DNA of 64,000 bases from Aristaeella hokkaidonensis (GCF_018128945.1 NZ_CP068393.1:2170001-2234000), one strand, 5' to 3'; shown: positions 40,584-49,517, numbered from the stretch's first letter. The notes: generated by a model from the letters alone, not told the origin. Program-made: numbers and translations.

Positions 40584-41690
40584 CTATACTTGTACATTCA
40601 CCGTAATCACAATGGACTCTATGCTTCCCGCCGGTGTCAGGGCAACCTGCACCGGCATTGCTTTATGTGCCGCCCGGTCCGCGTCCGGCTGGTCGTCATA
40701 GCTGTCCGCCCAGAGCATAAAGCCGTTCTCTATGATCTCCCCGCCCCTGACCGGGCCGATATCCGCCCCGCGCCAGACGGAGGAAGCCAGCACGCCCCGC
40801 TCGGTATAGCCCATGAGGATAGACGAAAACCGGTTGATAAACTGCGCCGTGGAATCATCCGTCTGGGGCAGCTTGTCCGGGTTCTCCGCCAGCAGGGTCA
40901 CCGCCGCGTTCTGCAGATCCGCCCCGATCTTGTCGATATACAGCACCTCGTCATACCGCTGGCCGTTGGCCATGGTCCCATTCTCCAGCAGGAAGTGGGT
41001 ATAGCCCCGGGCAATATAGACGTTCCCGTTCTTCGCCTTGACGCTGTCCACCTGCGTCTGCGTCAGGTCTTCGGGCTGGATCCCGTTGACCGTCTTGTAG
41101 CACAGGGCAAAGGCCGAAGCAGTATGGGAAAGCTCCAGCCCCATAGCGGTGCCCATCACAGCAGCACAGTCGGAAAGCGTTCCGCAGCAGAAGGGCAGCG
41201 TCCGCTTGAACTGGTTCCTGTACAGCAGATCCAGCGTTCCTCCGGCTTCCGCGGAAAAAGACGTCACCGGCGCAAAGAACACCGCCGGATGCTCCAGTGC
41301 CTCCACATGCTGCGCCAGGCTGACCAGCTCCCCATTATTCAGGTCGGAAGCCGGCATCACGCCGTAGAAATCCGCCGTCCGCTCCAGTACCGCATCCAGC
41401 GCTTCTCCCGGAGACTGGGAAGCCGGATAACAGGAAACCAGCAGCCTCCCGGGCGCCGGAGAGGCCGCAAAATACTTGAGCACCGCTTTGTATACCTCGG
41501 AGTCCGCCGTGAAACCCAATTCCGTCAGTCCCGCCGCCGCGGCCGGGCCGGAGGGATAAATCATCAGCCGCCGATCCTCCGTAAAGGAGGCGTCCGGCAC
41601 CAGCAGCAGGCCGGTATCAAAGGCAGAGGGCGAAAAAGAAGCCCGTATGGTATTCACAACCACACGGGCAATGGACGTTACAGGTAACAT
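40584..41690 (-). CDS. Phage contractile tail sheath protein
   Basis: 368 residues, TTGGAGGA before the ATG. Typical late sheath motifs: T-D-D-S-T-A-Q-F-I-N-R-F-S-S-I-L, R-G-V-L-A-S-S-V-W-R-G-A-D-I-G-P-V and the C-terminal V-Q-V-A-L-T-P-A-G-S-I-E-S-I-V-I-T-V-N-V. It defines the module as myovirus-like. Shorter than many sheaths but all expected ends are present. Confidence 0.88.
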   Translation of the reverse strand: MLPVTSIARVVVNTIRASFSPSAFDTGLLLVPDASFTEDRRLMIYPSGPAAAAGLTELGFTADSEVYKAVLKYFAASPAPGRLLVSCYPASQSPGEALDAVLERTADFYGVMPASDLNNGELVSLAQHVEALEHPAVFFAPVTSFSAEAGGTLDLLYRNQFKRTLPFCCGTLSDCAAVMGTAMGLELSHTASAFALCYKTVNGIQPEDLTQTQVDSVKAKNGNVYIARGYTHFLLENGTMANGQRYDEVLYIDKIGADLQNAAVTLLAENPDKLPQTDDSTAQFINRFSSILMGYTERGVLASSVWRGADIGPVRGGEIIENGFMLWADSYDDQPDADRAAHKAMPVQVALTPAGSIESIVITVNVQV

Positions 41691-41714
41691 CGTTGTTCCT
41701 CCAATTCATTTCAC

Positions 41715-41747
41715 TAATTCAGAATTATGAATTCAGAATTCAGAATT
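41715..41747 (-). repeat. GAATTNT heptad tract
   Basis: Upstream of the sheath gene, between it and the MerR promoter. Confidence 0.8.
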
Positions 41748-41811
41748 TTATGTTTATAAGCAGTGTTCCGTGCACAGCATAATTCATCATATGGAAAAAT
41801 ATAAAAAAGTA

Positions 41812-41842
41812 TTGACTCTTACGTTACGTCATAGTTTATATT
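41812..41842 (+). promoter_or_regulatory. MerR-type promoter with 19-bp spacer and operator dyad
   Basis: TTGACT, 19-bp spacer, TATATT. The overlong spacer holds the dyad ACT-CTT-ACGT-T-ACGT-CAT-AGT, as expected for a promoter twisted and activated by its own MerR product. Confidence 0.75.
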
Positions 41843-41872
41843 GATGTTGTCAGGCGAAAGGAGGAAACCGCT

Positions 41873-42607
41873 ATGATGACGGTTCATGAGGTGAGCAAGC
41901 TTGCCGGGGTGAGTATACGCACCCTGCAGTACTACGACAAGATCGGTCTTTTGCATCCGACGGGATACACCGATGCGGGTTACAGGCTGTATGACGATGC
42001 GGACCTGGAACGCCTTCAGCACATCTTATTGTTCCGTGAACTGGAGTTTCCGCTGAAAGACATCAGGGACATCCTGAACAGTCCTGATTTCGACAGAAGC
42101 CGGGCGCTGGAGCAGCAGATCGAACTGCTGAAGCTGAAGAAGGAACACATCGAGAACCTGATGAACTTTGCGCTTGGGATCAAAATGATGGGAGTGAAGC
42201 ATATGGACTTCAAAGCTTTCGACAGAAGCAAACTGGACGAGTATTCCAGGCAGGCAAAAGAGCTTTACGGCAATACGCCGGAGTATAAGGAACTTGAGGA
42301 AAAGCAGAAGAACCGGACCAAAGAAGAGGATAACCTGCTGGCTGACCGGTTCATGCTCCTCTTCAAGGAAGCCGGGGAGATGAAGGATAAAGATCCCGCT
42401 TCCCCCGAAGCCCAGGATCTGGTAAAGCGGATACAGGACTACATCACGGAAAACTTGTATACCTGTACCAATAAGATCCTGCGGGGACTGGGAAAAATGT
42501 ATTCCGGCGGCGGTGATTTTACGAAGAACATCGACGCGTACGGCGGCGAAGGCACAGCCGTGTTCGTGGACAATGCCATCCAGATCTACTGTGATAAAGC
42601 CAAATAA
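41873..42607 (+). CDS. MerR-family regulator with TipAS-like effector domain
   Basis: 244 residues; AGGAGG before the ATG. Residues 1-75 are the MerR DNA-binding domain (H-E-V-S-K-L-A-G-V-S-I-R-T-L-Q-Y-Y-D), then a dimer helix, then a C-terminal helical domain (F-M-L-L-F-K-E-A-G...I-T-E-N-L-Y-T-C-T-N-K-I-L-R-G-L-G) like the TipA antibiotic-recognition domain. Probably autoregulated through the MerR-type promoter just upstream; no target gene next to it. Confidence 0.92.
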   Translation: MMTVHEVSKLAGVSIRTLQYYDKIGLLHPTGYTDAGYRLYDDADLERLQHILLFRELEFPLKDIRDILNSPDFDRSRALEQQIELLKLKKEHIENLMNFALGIKMMGVKHMDFKAFDRSKLDEYSRQAKELYGNTPEYKELEEKQKNRTKEEDNLLADRFMLLFKEAGEMKDKDPASPEAQDLVKRIQDYITENLYTCTNKILRGLGKMYSGGGDFTKNIDAYGGEGTAVFVDNAIQIYCDKAK

Positions 42608-42617
42608 ATGCCTGAAA

Positions 42618-42643
42618 GGGAGCCGGGAAACCGGCTCCCTTTT
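42618..42643 (+). terminator. Terminator of the MerR gene
   Basis: GGGAGCCGG-GAAA-CCGGCTCCC-TTTT. Confidence 0.9.
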
Positions 42644-42678
42644 CAATTCATAATTCATAATTCATAATTCATAATTAT
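42644..42678 (-). repeat. GAATTNT heptad tract supplying a phage stop codon
   Basis: Begins directly at the MerR terminator T run and ends in the TAA of the phage gene 42675-43226. Confidence 0.85.
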
Positions 42679-43226
42679 CGGTGAACAAGCATCGCTGGCG
42701 GAAACATGATTGAGTTACGTTCCGGAGCTTGTATTGCGTATTGAACACGCAGGGATATTGTCAGGTCGGCGCGTTTGCGCCAGAGAGAGCCTTCCTCCTC
42801 ATACAGGATGGAGGGCTGGGGCGGATCCGGGACCGGATAAATCCCGGCCTCCCGCAGGATCCGCCGGGGAAAGCCGGAACCGTCCAGGTACAGCATGGAT
42901 CGGATCCGGAGCGCGTATTCCTCCGCGTCCGGGCCGTAGCAGACGATAATCAGCTGATATTTCAGCGTCGTATACACCGTGACGCTGTTCCTGCCCGCTC
43001 CCGCAGGCTCCGGATTATACGCGGTGGATACCGGATCGGAAGCCGGGTCCTGCAGCAGCGTCCAGTAGATCACATTCCTGTTCCGGGGCGGCCTGGGAGC
43101 GTTTTCCGGCTCGGCATAAGCCTCATGAATGAGGGCTGCAGCCTCCCTTGAGTCCCTTTTCAGTCCCAGGCAAGCGCAAAAAGCGTCGAAAATGGCGGTA
43201 TGATGCGGTTTTTTCGAAAAAAACAT
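42675..43226 (-). CDS. Phage tail terminator/neck protein (LIC_12616-like)
   Basis: 183 residues. N-V-I-Y-W-T-L-L-Q-D, V-T-V-Y-T-T-L-K-Y-Q-L-I-I-V-C-Y-G and the final R-A-D-L-T-I-S-L-R-V resemble the LIC_12616-type proteins that stand before the sheath gene. The last codon before the repeat-borne TAA is CGA, so the natural end may be cut. Confidence 0.65.
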   Translation of the reverse strand: MFFSKKPHHTAIFDAFCACLGLKRDSREAAALIHEAYAEPENAPRPPRNRNVIYWTLLQDPASDPVSTAYNPEPAGAGRNSVTVYTTLKYQLIIVCYGPDAEEYALRIRSMLYLDGSGFPRRILREAGIYPVPDPPQPSILYEEEGSLWRKRADLTISLRVQYAIQAPERNSIMFPPAMLVHR

Positions 43227-43268
43227 ACAGGAAATCCTTCCATTTGTATGGATTTAAATGCACAAGTG

Positions 43269-43277
43269 TGATATAAT
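43269..43277 (+). promoter_or_regulatory. Extended -10 promoter of HU
   Basis: TGATATAAT, 44 bases before the ATG at 43321. Confidence 0.55.
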
Positions 43278-43320
43278 GTCACAAAAGAAAGGGCATAAGC
43301 CCGGAAAGGAAAATAAGATT

Positions 43321-43605
43321 ATGAACAAAACTGAACTCGTTGAAGTCGTATCCAAGAATGCTGCTATCTCCAAGGCAGAAGCTCAGAAGGTCGTTACCGC
43401 TACGCTGGACGCTATCGTTGCCGGTGTTGTTTCCGACGGCAAAGTGATCCTGCCCGGCTTTGGTACCTTTGAAACCCGTCAGCGTTCCGCCCGCAATGGC
43501 CGGAACCCCCGCACCGGCGAGGTCATCAAGATCAAGGCTACAAAGGCCCCCGCTTTCAAACCCGGCAAGGGAATGAAGGACGCCGTTGCCAAGAAAAAGA
43601 AGTAA
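43321..43605 (+). CDS. HU-type histone-like DNA-binding protein
   Basis: 94 residues: M-N-K-T-E-L-V-E-V-V-S and the DNA-binding arm G-F-G-T-F-E-T-R-Q-R-S-A-R-N-G-R-N-P-R-T-G are canonical HU. Dimeric DNA-bending protein of the nucleoid. The frame runs upstream to 43258, but the ATG at 43321 with AAAGGA is the family start. A core host gene sitting between two phage neck genes. Confidence 0.96.
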   Translation: MNKTELVEVVSKNAAISKAEAQKVVTATLDAIVAGVVSDGKVILPGFGTFETRQRSARNGRNPRTGEVIKIKATKAPAFKPGKGMKDAVAKKKK

Positions 43606-43625
43606 TTCAATCGTCTTATAAACAG

Positions 43626-43656
43626 CCGGGAGTGATCTTCACTCCCGGTTTTCTTT
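43626..43656 (+). terminator. HU terminator overlapping a phage gene end
   Basis: CCGGGAGTGA-TCT-TCACTCCCGG then TTTTCTTT. The stop and last codons (E-N-R-E) of the phage gene 43639-44037 lie inside this hairpin. Confidence 0.9.
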
Positions 43657-44037
43657 GTCTTCCCGGATCCGCACCGCCCAGGCCTGCACATAGCCGAAGC
43701 CCTGCCAGTCCCGGACCTTCACCACCCGCCATGTCTGCCCGTTCCACAGGATCCGGTCCGGTGCGTCAAAGGACGCGCCGTCCTCCCCGGGGTCACCGGT
43801 GCTCAACGCATAGTCTGTAAAGATCACGATGAAGGTTTCCTGCCGATCCTCCTCCGGCAGCAGTTTCAGCATCTCCGGCGTCCCCGGATGAATGCAGCCC
43901 CTGGCCTGTTCTGTCATGCTGCGGGAGGTTGTTCCCTCCCGGCTCCGGGTACAGGTGATCCGCTCCACGGTGAAGACCGTGCAGCCCAGCTCCGGATCAA
44001 AAAGGGCAGATGAAATGTCCGTCAATTTCCTTTTCAC
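43639..44037 (-). CDS. Phage head-tail adaptor/neck protein
   Basis: 132 residues. Beta-rich with W-N-G-Q-T-W-R-V-V-K-V-R-D-W and R-I-L at the C-terminal half, the look of head-completion proteins that follow gp10-like proteins. Family call is by position and fold pattern. Its 3' end is formed by the HU terminator of the opposite strand, which suggests the original end was lost when HU arrived. Confidence 0.55.
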   Translation of the reverse strand: MKRKLTDISSALFDPELGCTVFTVERITCTRSREGTTSRSMTEQARGCIHPGTPEMLKLLPEEDRQETFIVIFTDYALSTGDPGEDGASFDAPDRILWNGQTWRVVKVRDWQGFGYVQAWAVRIREDKENRE

Positions 44038-44169
44038 CTCTTTTCCCCCCGCGCATAGCGGATTATCACTCCATATTTTTCATCCTCTGTGCTGTATTTT
44101 GTCACGGGAGTATGCTATCTTCCTTACAGCAAATGTTCCCGCCGGACCTGATGAAAGGAGCGTCCCGAA

Positions 44170-44640
44170 ATGGCAGCCCGCAAAAAAATAACCTCCCCTG
44201 CCCAGCGGCGTTCCCTTTCAGCAGCCCGTGACAATATAATGCGGCGGAGAATTGAGCGGGGCGCCTGGTTACTTTCCCTCATTGTGATCATTACGGCAGG
44301 AACAGCCATCGGGATCAACCAGAAAAACAACGGCGGCAAATCATTCGCGGTTGAGCATCCCGCGGCTTTCATTCTTATCAGTGTGCTTTGCGGCGTGTTG
44401 ATCAGTTTCTATCTGTACATGACTTTCCGGAAAAATCAGTCACGCCGTCCCGACCCGGAAGAGGATGAGGACCAGGAAAACGGGATTTCACGCAAGGCAC
44501 GGAGAAACGCCGCGCGGAAAGCATCCCTTAAGAACGCACAGGCTGCGGGAGAGCCCCGCCTCTATCCCCTGATAGACACAAAAACCGAAAACAACAATGA
44601 TTCCGGGCCTGCCGAAACTCAGCGTTCCGCCCGTTCCTGA
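44170..44640 (+). CDS. Two-helix membrane protein of unknown function
   Basis: 156 residues: basic N-terminus, helices at about 31-49 and 65-85, then a highly charged cytoplasmic tail (R-R-P-D-P-E-E-D-E-D-Q-E and K-A-R-R-N-A-A-R-K). GAAAGGAG ribosome site. No family recognised. Confidence 0.55.
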   Translation: MAARKKITSPAQRRSLSAARDNIMRRRIERGAWLLSLIVIITAGTAIGINQKNNGGKSFAVEHPAAFILISVLCGVLISFYLYMTFRKNQSRRPDPEEDEDQENGISRKARRNAARKASLKNAQAAGEPRLYPLIDTKTENNNDSGPAETQRSARS

Positions 44641-44885
44641 CAAGGTTTCCACCCTGCCGGGACAAAAATTGAGGATTGCTTCGTTATATTGATGAACAGG
44701 CTTAAGGAAAGACTGATTCGATGAGTCCGTCAGATGCCAGATGGATTTTTCGTTGGGATCAAGCACAGATTTCGAAGGTTTAGTGGTGCTAAATCGAGAA
44801 AGATGTGCGCTGATAACGGCGAAAAAGGCACTGGCAGATGGGCGGGGGAATGAATCAGTGTTTCCGCAAAGGAGGAATGTGTAAG

Positions 44886-45938
44886 ATGTTCAACAATCAC
44901 CACGGAAAATCAATTCTCACGCGGCTCCTGGGTGTTCTGCTGGCCGCTGTGCTGACCATGGGATCTGCCTGCGCGAAAGGAAACGATACATTCTTCGCAC
45001 AGTTTGACGGGATGACCTGGAGTTTCTGCAGCGGTGCCGGTGCCTGGAGCACGGATCTCAAAATTCAGCCGGACGGCTCCTTCGTCGGAGACTACCACGA
45101 CAGCGATATGGGCGATACCGGCGATAACTATCCGAACGGTACCATTTATATCTGCTCCTTCTCCGGCAAAATGTCCCTCGTGGAGCAGGTAGATGAAAAT
45201 TCCTGGAAACTCCATGTGGATGAACTGACCTATACCGAACCCAATGGCAAGGAAGTCTTTGAGGACGGTTGCAAATATATTTATACCGACGTTTACGGTC
45301 TCAGCACCGGAGATGAAATGATGCTGTACAAACCGGGTACCCCGCTGGACAGCTTCACGGATGAAATGAAGTTCTTTGCCCATGCCTTTGATCTCACCAT
45401 TCTGCCCACCTGGTACTTCTACAGTTCCAAGAACAACAGCGGTTTTGAAGGCTTCCAGATCGATCCCGATCTGTACACCGACAACACGGATACCCAGGAC
45501 GTATCCATGGCCAATCCCTGGGAAGTCATGACCGCTGAAGAGCTGCAGAACACCATCGGGATCATGTTCCATGCACCGAAGGATGCGGATAAAGTTGCCT
45601 ATCGATGGTTTGCTGCCGCCAGCCTGGCAGAAATGCAGTTCATCATGAACGGCGGAGATTATACCTTCCGCGCCCAGCCTGTTGCCCTGGATGTGGGCGA
45701 GATGCCGGACATCTCCGGGCTGTATTTCACCTGGGAAAACCAGGAGCCTGAAACGGTTGCCGGATTCAACGGCCTGATCGGTCAGGCGAAAACCGAAACC
45801 GGGGATACAGTGGAGCGCGTCCTGTGGTATGACAACACCACGGGTATCATGCATTCCCTTGCCGTACTCGCCCACGACGTGGACGGCCTGGACCTGGCCG
45901 CCGTCGCGGAGAAGATCGTGCTTCCGGCTGTTGAATAA
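44886..45938 (+). CDS. Secreted protein of unknown function
   Basis: 350 residues from the ATG at 44886, chosen because GGAGG lies ten bases upstream. Signal peptide (L-L-G-V-L-L-A-A-V-L-T-M-G-S-A-C-A) with a cysteine near the cleavage point, though the lipobox is imperfect. The mature part begins with a lipocalin/META-like segment (W-S-F-C-S-G...G-S-F-V-G-D-Y-H-D-S-D-M-G-D) and includes F-E-D-G-C-K-Y. No enzyme motif. Own terminator. Confidence 0.6.
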   Translation: MFNNHHGKSILTRLLGVLLAAVLTMGSACAKGNDTFFAQFDGMTWSFCSGAGAWSTDLKIQPDGSFVGDYHDSDMGDTGDNYPNGTIYICSFSGKMSLVEQVDENSWKLHVDELTYTEPNGKEVFEDGCKYIYTDVYGLSTGDEMMLYKPGTPLDSFTDEMKFFAHAFDLTILPTWYFYSSKNNSGFEGFQIDPDLYTDNTDTQDVSMANPWEVMTAEELQNTIGIMFHAPKDADKVAYRWFAAASLAEMQFIMNGGDYTFRAQPVALDVGEMPDISGLYFTWENQEPETVAGFNGLIGQAKTETGDTVERVLWYDNTTGIMHSLAVLAHDVDGLDLAAVAEKIVLPAVE

Positions 45939-45956
45939 AATTCATGACAGCCTGTC

Positions 45957-45991
45957 CGGCACCGGCCTGAAAGCTGGTGCCGTCTTCTTTT
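45957..45991 (+). terminator. Terminator of 44886-45938
   Basis: CGGCACCGGC / GCTGGTGCCG stem, then TCTTCTTTT. Confidence 0.8.
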
Positions 45992-46020
45992 GCCGGATCG
46001 TATTCATATCCATTCCTTTG

Positions 46021-46029
46021 TGATATGAT
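46021..46029 (+). promoter_or_regulatory. Extended -10 promoter of GNAT gene
   Basis: TGATATGAT 29 bases before the ATG at 46058. Confidence 0.45.
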
Positions 46030-46057
46030 AAGCGCATCATTTTACCGGAGGAAGAAC

Positions 46058-46567
46058 ATGCTTTACAGAACGCTGACAGAAAACGACACGGAAGCTTTCT
46101 TTGAGATGATGTGCCGTCTGGATGAAGAAACGGAATACATGATGTATGAGCCCGGGGAGCGCCGTGAAAGGACAAAGAACCTGGACAGACTGCGGACCAA
46201 TATTGAAGGGGCAAACAGCGGCGGGGATTTCCTGCTGGCTGCTGTGACAGAAGACGGGGAAATTGCCGGGTTCATCTGGGCCTCCCGCGGAGACCTGAAC
46301 CGGGTTCTGCACACCGCCTATATCGTCACCGGAATCCGCAAAGCCTGGCGCCGTCAGGGCATCGGCACAGAATTCTTCAACCGGCTGGATGACTGGGCCA
46401 GGGCCAACGGCCTCGTTCGTCTGGAACTGACGGTAGAATGTCCCAACGTCGGCGCAAAAGCCCTGTATGAAAAGCACGGTTTCTGCGTGGAAGGTATCCG
46501 GCCGAAGTCCATGAAAGTCAACGGTGCCTATGTCGATGAATACTACATGGGAAAAATCCTGAAATAA
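46058..46567 (+). CDS. GNAT family N-acetyltransferase
   Basis: 170 residues, GGAGGAAG ribosome site. Acetyl-CoA motif R-K-A-W-R-R-Q-G-I-G-T-E-F-F and the late N-V-G-A-K-A-L-Y-E-K-H-G-F are complete. Related to the small-molecule or ribosomal-protein acetyltransferases (M-x-x-x-V-N-G-A-Y-V-D-E-Y-Y-M near the end). Substrate unknown. Confidence 0.92.
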   Translation: MLYRTLTENDTEAFFEMMCRLDEETEYMMYEPGERRERTKNLDRLRTNIEGANSGGDFLLAAVTEDGEIAGFIWASRGDLNRVLHTAYIVTGIRKAWRRQGIGTEFFNRLDDWARANGLVRLELTVECPNVGAKALYEKHGFCVEGIRPKSMKVNGAYVDEYYMGKILK

Positions 46568-46578
46568 CAACTCCGAAA

Positions 46579-46604
46579 CATGCCGGATCACCGGCGTGTT
46601 TTTT
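46579..46604 (+). terminator. Terminator of the GNAT gene
   Basis: CATGCCGG-ATCA-CCGGCGTG-T6. Confidence 0.85.
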
Positions 46605-46738
46605 GCTTGAGACCTTGATCGGATTCCCCGTAAGGAACAAAACCGGCAGTTCAATCGTTAGAATTTAAGGAACCTCCCCCAGAGCAACATCGCCCGGGAA
46701 AACACCGGTGACGAAGACTTGTAAAGGAGTTTTACAGT

Positions 46739-48211
46739 ATGAAAAAGATTATTCTGTTGATCTTAGCCATGGTTTTGCTGGTATCAACCGCCCTGGCGGA
46801 AGATCTTTCCAGTCTGACAGACGAGGAACTGAAAGCCCTGTATGATCGGGTGGCCTGCGAAATGGCCGGCAGGGATCTCTTTTCAAAAGTGCCGGACGAT
46901 CCGGATAGTGAATTAAAAAACCGCCTGTATGAATTTATGTCTCTCTGGTACGAACAGGATATTGCTGGTATGGTCTACTACAGCACATCCGACTGGCAGG
47001 CAAAGCAGGATAATCCCCAGGCATCGATGTACTCTATCCTGAAAAACAGACGGCCCCAATACTATGAACTTCTCTCTGTCTCCGGAGATCCTGACGCTGC
47101 AGTCCGGTATGCAGAGTGCAATGTTAATATAGACTGGAACACCGGCAAAATACCCGAGACATACAACATGCTGATCACCATGGTACTGGAAGAAGACGGT
47201 CTCTGGCATATTGATCCTTCCGGGCTGGCAACTGATGAAATACCGGAAGCGACCCTGGTACCGGAACTGACGCCCGTGCCTGAAGGGACAGCCGGGGATA
47301 CCGTAGATGCAGATATAAAATCGCGCCTGAATGATTTCATGTCTCTCTGGCACGAAAATGATATTGCGGGATTGGCAAACTACTGCGCTTCCGACTGGAA
47401 AGCAAAGCAGGAAAACCCCCAGCACTCAATATTCGCGATCCTGAAAAACAGGACAGCTGTCACTTATAAACTCAACGCTCTTTTAAAAGCTCCTGACAAT
47501 AAATCCTGTACTGCATCATGCAATATTGAAATAGACTCGAACATCGGTAAACCTCACAGGATATATCTTTACATGATCTCCATGGTCCTGGAAAAAGACG
47601 GTCTCTGGTATGTCGATCCTGCCAGTCTGGCAACCAATGAAATACCGGAACCGACCCTGGTGCCGGAGCAGACACCCGCTCCTGCTGCAGAAATCACCGG
47701 AGACACCATCCTGTATTACAATCCGGAGGGTGGATCAAAATACCATTTAGATCCGAACTGCAAAACAGTCAATCCGAAGTTTATCCCGCTGCAGGGTACC
47801 TTCCGCTACTCAGACCTGAACCTGGATCATCCAGATCTGAAGCCCTGCAAGATCTGCGGAGCGCCCGAAAGGCCGTCGGGCGATTCCGGTGAGCTCTCAC
47901 CTTCAGATTACACCCAGAAGGCATGGGCATTCACCCCTGAAATTTACACCGTAATACAGAACAATCCGGACAGCATTCTCAACCAGTCATTCTGTATCAA
48001 AGGCATGGTACAGGAGGTCCTTTCCGAAAACCCGCTGACCGTCATGATCAACACCGGCGATGACGGCGAATCCCTGCCGGTCATCATCGAAAGCCCTGAC
48101 GCGGACAAATTCCACTGGGAGAAAGGCTGTAAGTACCAGATCTACGGGGATTTTGTTGCCGTGAAGGACAACATGCCCGTGCTGGCCGCCCGCTTCAGCT
48201 TCACCTGGTAA
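46739..48211 (+). CDS. Secreted protein with two NTF2-like repeats and OB-like C-terminus
   Basis: 490 residues: signal peptide (I-I-L-L-I-L-A-M-V-L-L-V-S-T-A-L-A), two similar units (about 58-165 and 198-305; each with F-M-S-L-W...D-I-A-G and D-G-L-W-[HY]-[IV]-D-P), a cysteine-containing segment (D-P-N-C-K-T-V and C-K-I-C-G-A-P) and an OB-like end (F-C-I-K-G-M-V-Q...Y-Q-I-Y-G-D-F-V-A). The repeated unit resembles the NTF2-like part of the 3814-6420 regulator. The C-x-x-C could bind metal. Confidence 0.7.
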   Translation: MKKIILLILAMVLLVSTALAEDLSSLTDEELKALYDRVACEMAGRDLFSKVPDDPDSELKNRLYEFMSLWYEQDIAGMVYYSTSDWQAKQDNPQASMYSILKNRRPQYYELLSVSGDPDAAVRYAECNVNIDWNTGKIPETYNMLITMVLEEDGLWHIDPSGLATDEIPEATLVPELTPVPEGTAGDTVDADIKSRLNDFMSLWHENDIAGLANYCASDWKAKQENPQHSIFAILKNRTAVTYKLNALLKAPDNKSCTASCNIEIDSNIGKPHRIYLYMISMVLEKDGLWYVDPASLATNEIPEPTLVPEQTPAPAAEITGDTILYYNPEGGSKYHLDPNCKTVNPKFIPLQGTFRYSDLNLDHPDLKPCKICGAPERPSGDSGELSPSDYTQKAWAFTPEIYTVIQNNPDSILNQSFCIKGMVQEVLSENPLTVMINTGDDGESLPVIIESPDADKFHWEKGCKYQIYGDFVAVKDNMPVLAARFSFTW

Positions 48212-48248
48212 AGCTTACCGAAGCACAGCACCCGGAATCCTCCATCTG

Positions 48249-48277
48249 CATGCCGGCACATTTGTCGGCATGTTTTT
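48249..48277 (+). terminator. Terminator of 46739-48211
   Basis: CATGCCG / CGGCATG stem followed by T5. Confidence 0.75.
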
Positions 48278-48316
48278 GTATACATTTGTTCCCGGATACC
48301 CAGCGGTATCGCTTTG

Positions 48317-48325
48317 TGTTATACT
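48317..48325 (+). promoter_or_regulatory. Extended -10 promoter for 48361-51276
   Basis: TGTTATACT, 36 bases before the TRIC start. Confidence 0.5.
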
Positions 48326-48360
48326 CTCTGCGGATATTTCCTTTACGGGAGGACAAGGTC

Positions 48361-48984
48361 ATGCAGATCCTTTTTATCCTGGAAATCATCGGTACCATTG
48401 CCTTTGCGATTTCCGGCGCGATTGTCGGCATTCAGAAAAAAATGGATATTTTCGGCGTAAGCATTCTGGGCCTCACGGCGGCTGTCGGAGGCGGTATCCT
48501 GCGGGACCTGATCCTGAACATCACCCCGCCCGCGGCTTTCCAGAATCCTGCCTTCGCGGCGACTGCCATCGTCGTCAGCATCCTGGTTTTCATTCCGGCG
48601 ATCCGGAACGTCTTTGAGCACGGGAAGAAGTTCTATGAAGCCCTGATCCTGATCATGGATTCCATCGGCCTGGGGCTGTTCACCGTGGTCGGCGTCCAGG
48701 TGGCCACTGCCGCCATGCCGGAGCGGAACCTGTTCCTGATCACCTTCGTCGGTGTGCTCACCGGTGTGGGCGGCGGCATCCTGCGGGATGTGTTTGCCGG
48801 GAATACGCCCTATATCTTCATCAAGCACTTCTATGCCTGCGCCTCCATCATCGGGGCGTGGACCTGCGCCCTGCTCTGGCCCTATACCGGCTCTGTAACC
48901 GCCATGATCGCCGGTGCAGCCCTGACCGTCGTCCTTCGCCTGCTGGCAGCCCGCTTCCGCTGGAGCCTGCCGAAGGCAAAGTGA
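48361..48984 (+). CDS. TRIC-type trimeric cation channel (UPF0126)
   Basis: 207 residues, seven predicted helices in two repeats. The repeated G-G-G-I-L-R-D motif (G-G-G-I-L-R-D-L and G-G-G-I-L-R-D-V) defines the family; bacterial members are K+/Na+-conducting channels. ATG at 48361 with GGGAGGA upstream. First of a run of closely spaced genes (gap to the next is 7 bp). Confidence 0.93.
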   Translation: MQILFILEIIGTIAFAISGAIVGIQKKMDIFGVSILGLTAAVGGGILRDLILNITPPAAFQNPAFAATAIVVSILVFIPAIRNVFEHGKKFYEALILIMDSIGLGLFTVVGVQVATAAMPERNLFLITFVGVLTGVGGGILRDVFAGNTPYIFIKHFYACASIIGAWTCALLWPYTGSVTAMIAGAALTVVLRLLAARFRWSLPKAK

Positions 48985-48991
48985 GGGAAAA

Positions 48992-49516
48992 ATGCAGTAT
49001 AAGGAAATCAGCCTGCAGGAACTGGACCGGTACGCCCCGGAGATGTTTTCCATTCTGTCCTCCAATATGGCATTGATTCATCCTGAAGAAACCGTGTCCG
49101 AGGATGACTATGCCCTCTGGAAAGCCTACCAGCAGGAGCATTTCAGCGAAAAGACCTTCATCGTTTTTGAAGACGGAGATACCCTGGCCGGATACTTCCA
49201 GTACTCCCTGCGGGATCAGGATCTTTTCATTGAGGAAATCGAAATCAGGCCGGACTACCAGGTGCGGTACAACATCCTGGGCAGCCTGCTCCGGTTTATC
49301 CGGGAAAGAATCCCGGATCATATCACCACCCTGTCCGCATATATCAACAAGAATAATCCGCGATCATATACCGTTGCGGAAAAGCTCGGCCTGTCGGCAG
49401 TCGCGGAAACTGTCTCCGGAAAAAGCCTTCTGTATTCGGGAGATATCCGGCGGCTGCTGCACCGGAGCCACGATTCCGCCGCGGCAAAACATAAGCAGGA
49501 AGACGGAGAAGCATAA
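48992..49516 (+). CDS. GNAT-like acetyltransferase
   Basis: 174 residues. G-Y-F-Q-Y-S, I-E-I-R-P-D-Y-Q-V-R-Y-N-I-L-G-S-L-L-R and N-K-N-N-P-R-S-Y-T-V-A-E-K-L-G-L fit the GNAT fold, but the Q/R-x-x-G-x-G/A loop is atypical. GAGGGAAA before the ATG. The next gene starts one base after its stop. Confidence 0.75.
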   Translation: MQYKEISLQELDRYAPEMFSILSSNMALIHPEETVSEDDYALWKAYQQEHFSEKTFIVFEDGDTLAGYFQYSLRDQDLFIEEIEIRPDYQVRYNILGSLLRFIRERIPDHITTLSAYINKNNPRSYTVAEKLGLSAVAETVSGKSLLYSGDIRRLLHRSHDSAAAKHKQEDGEA

Positions 49517-49517
49517 C

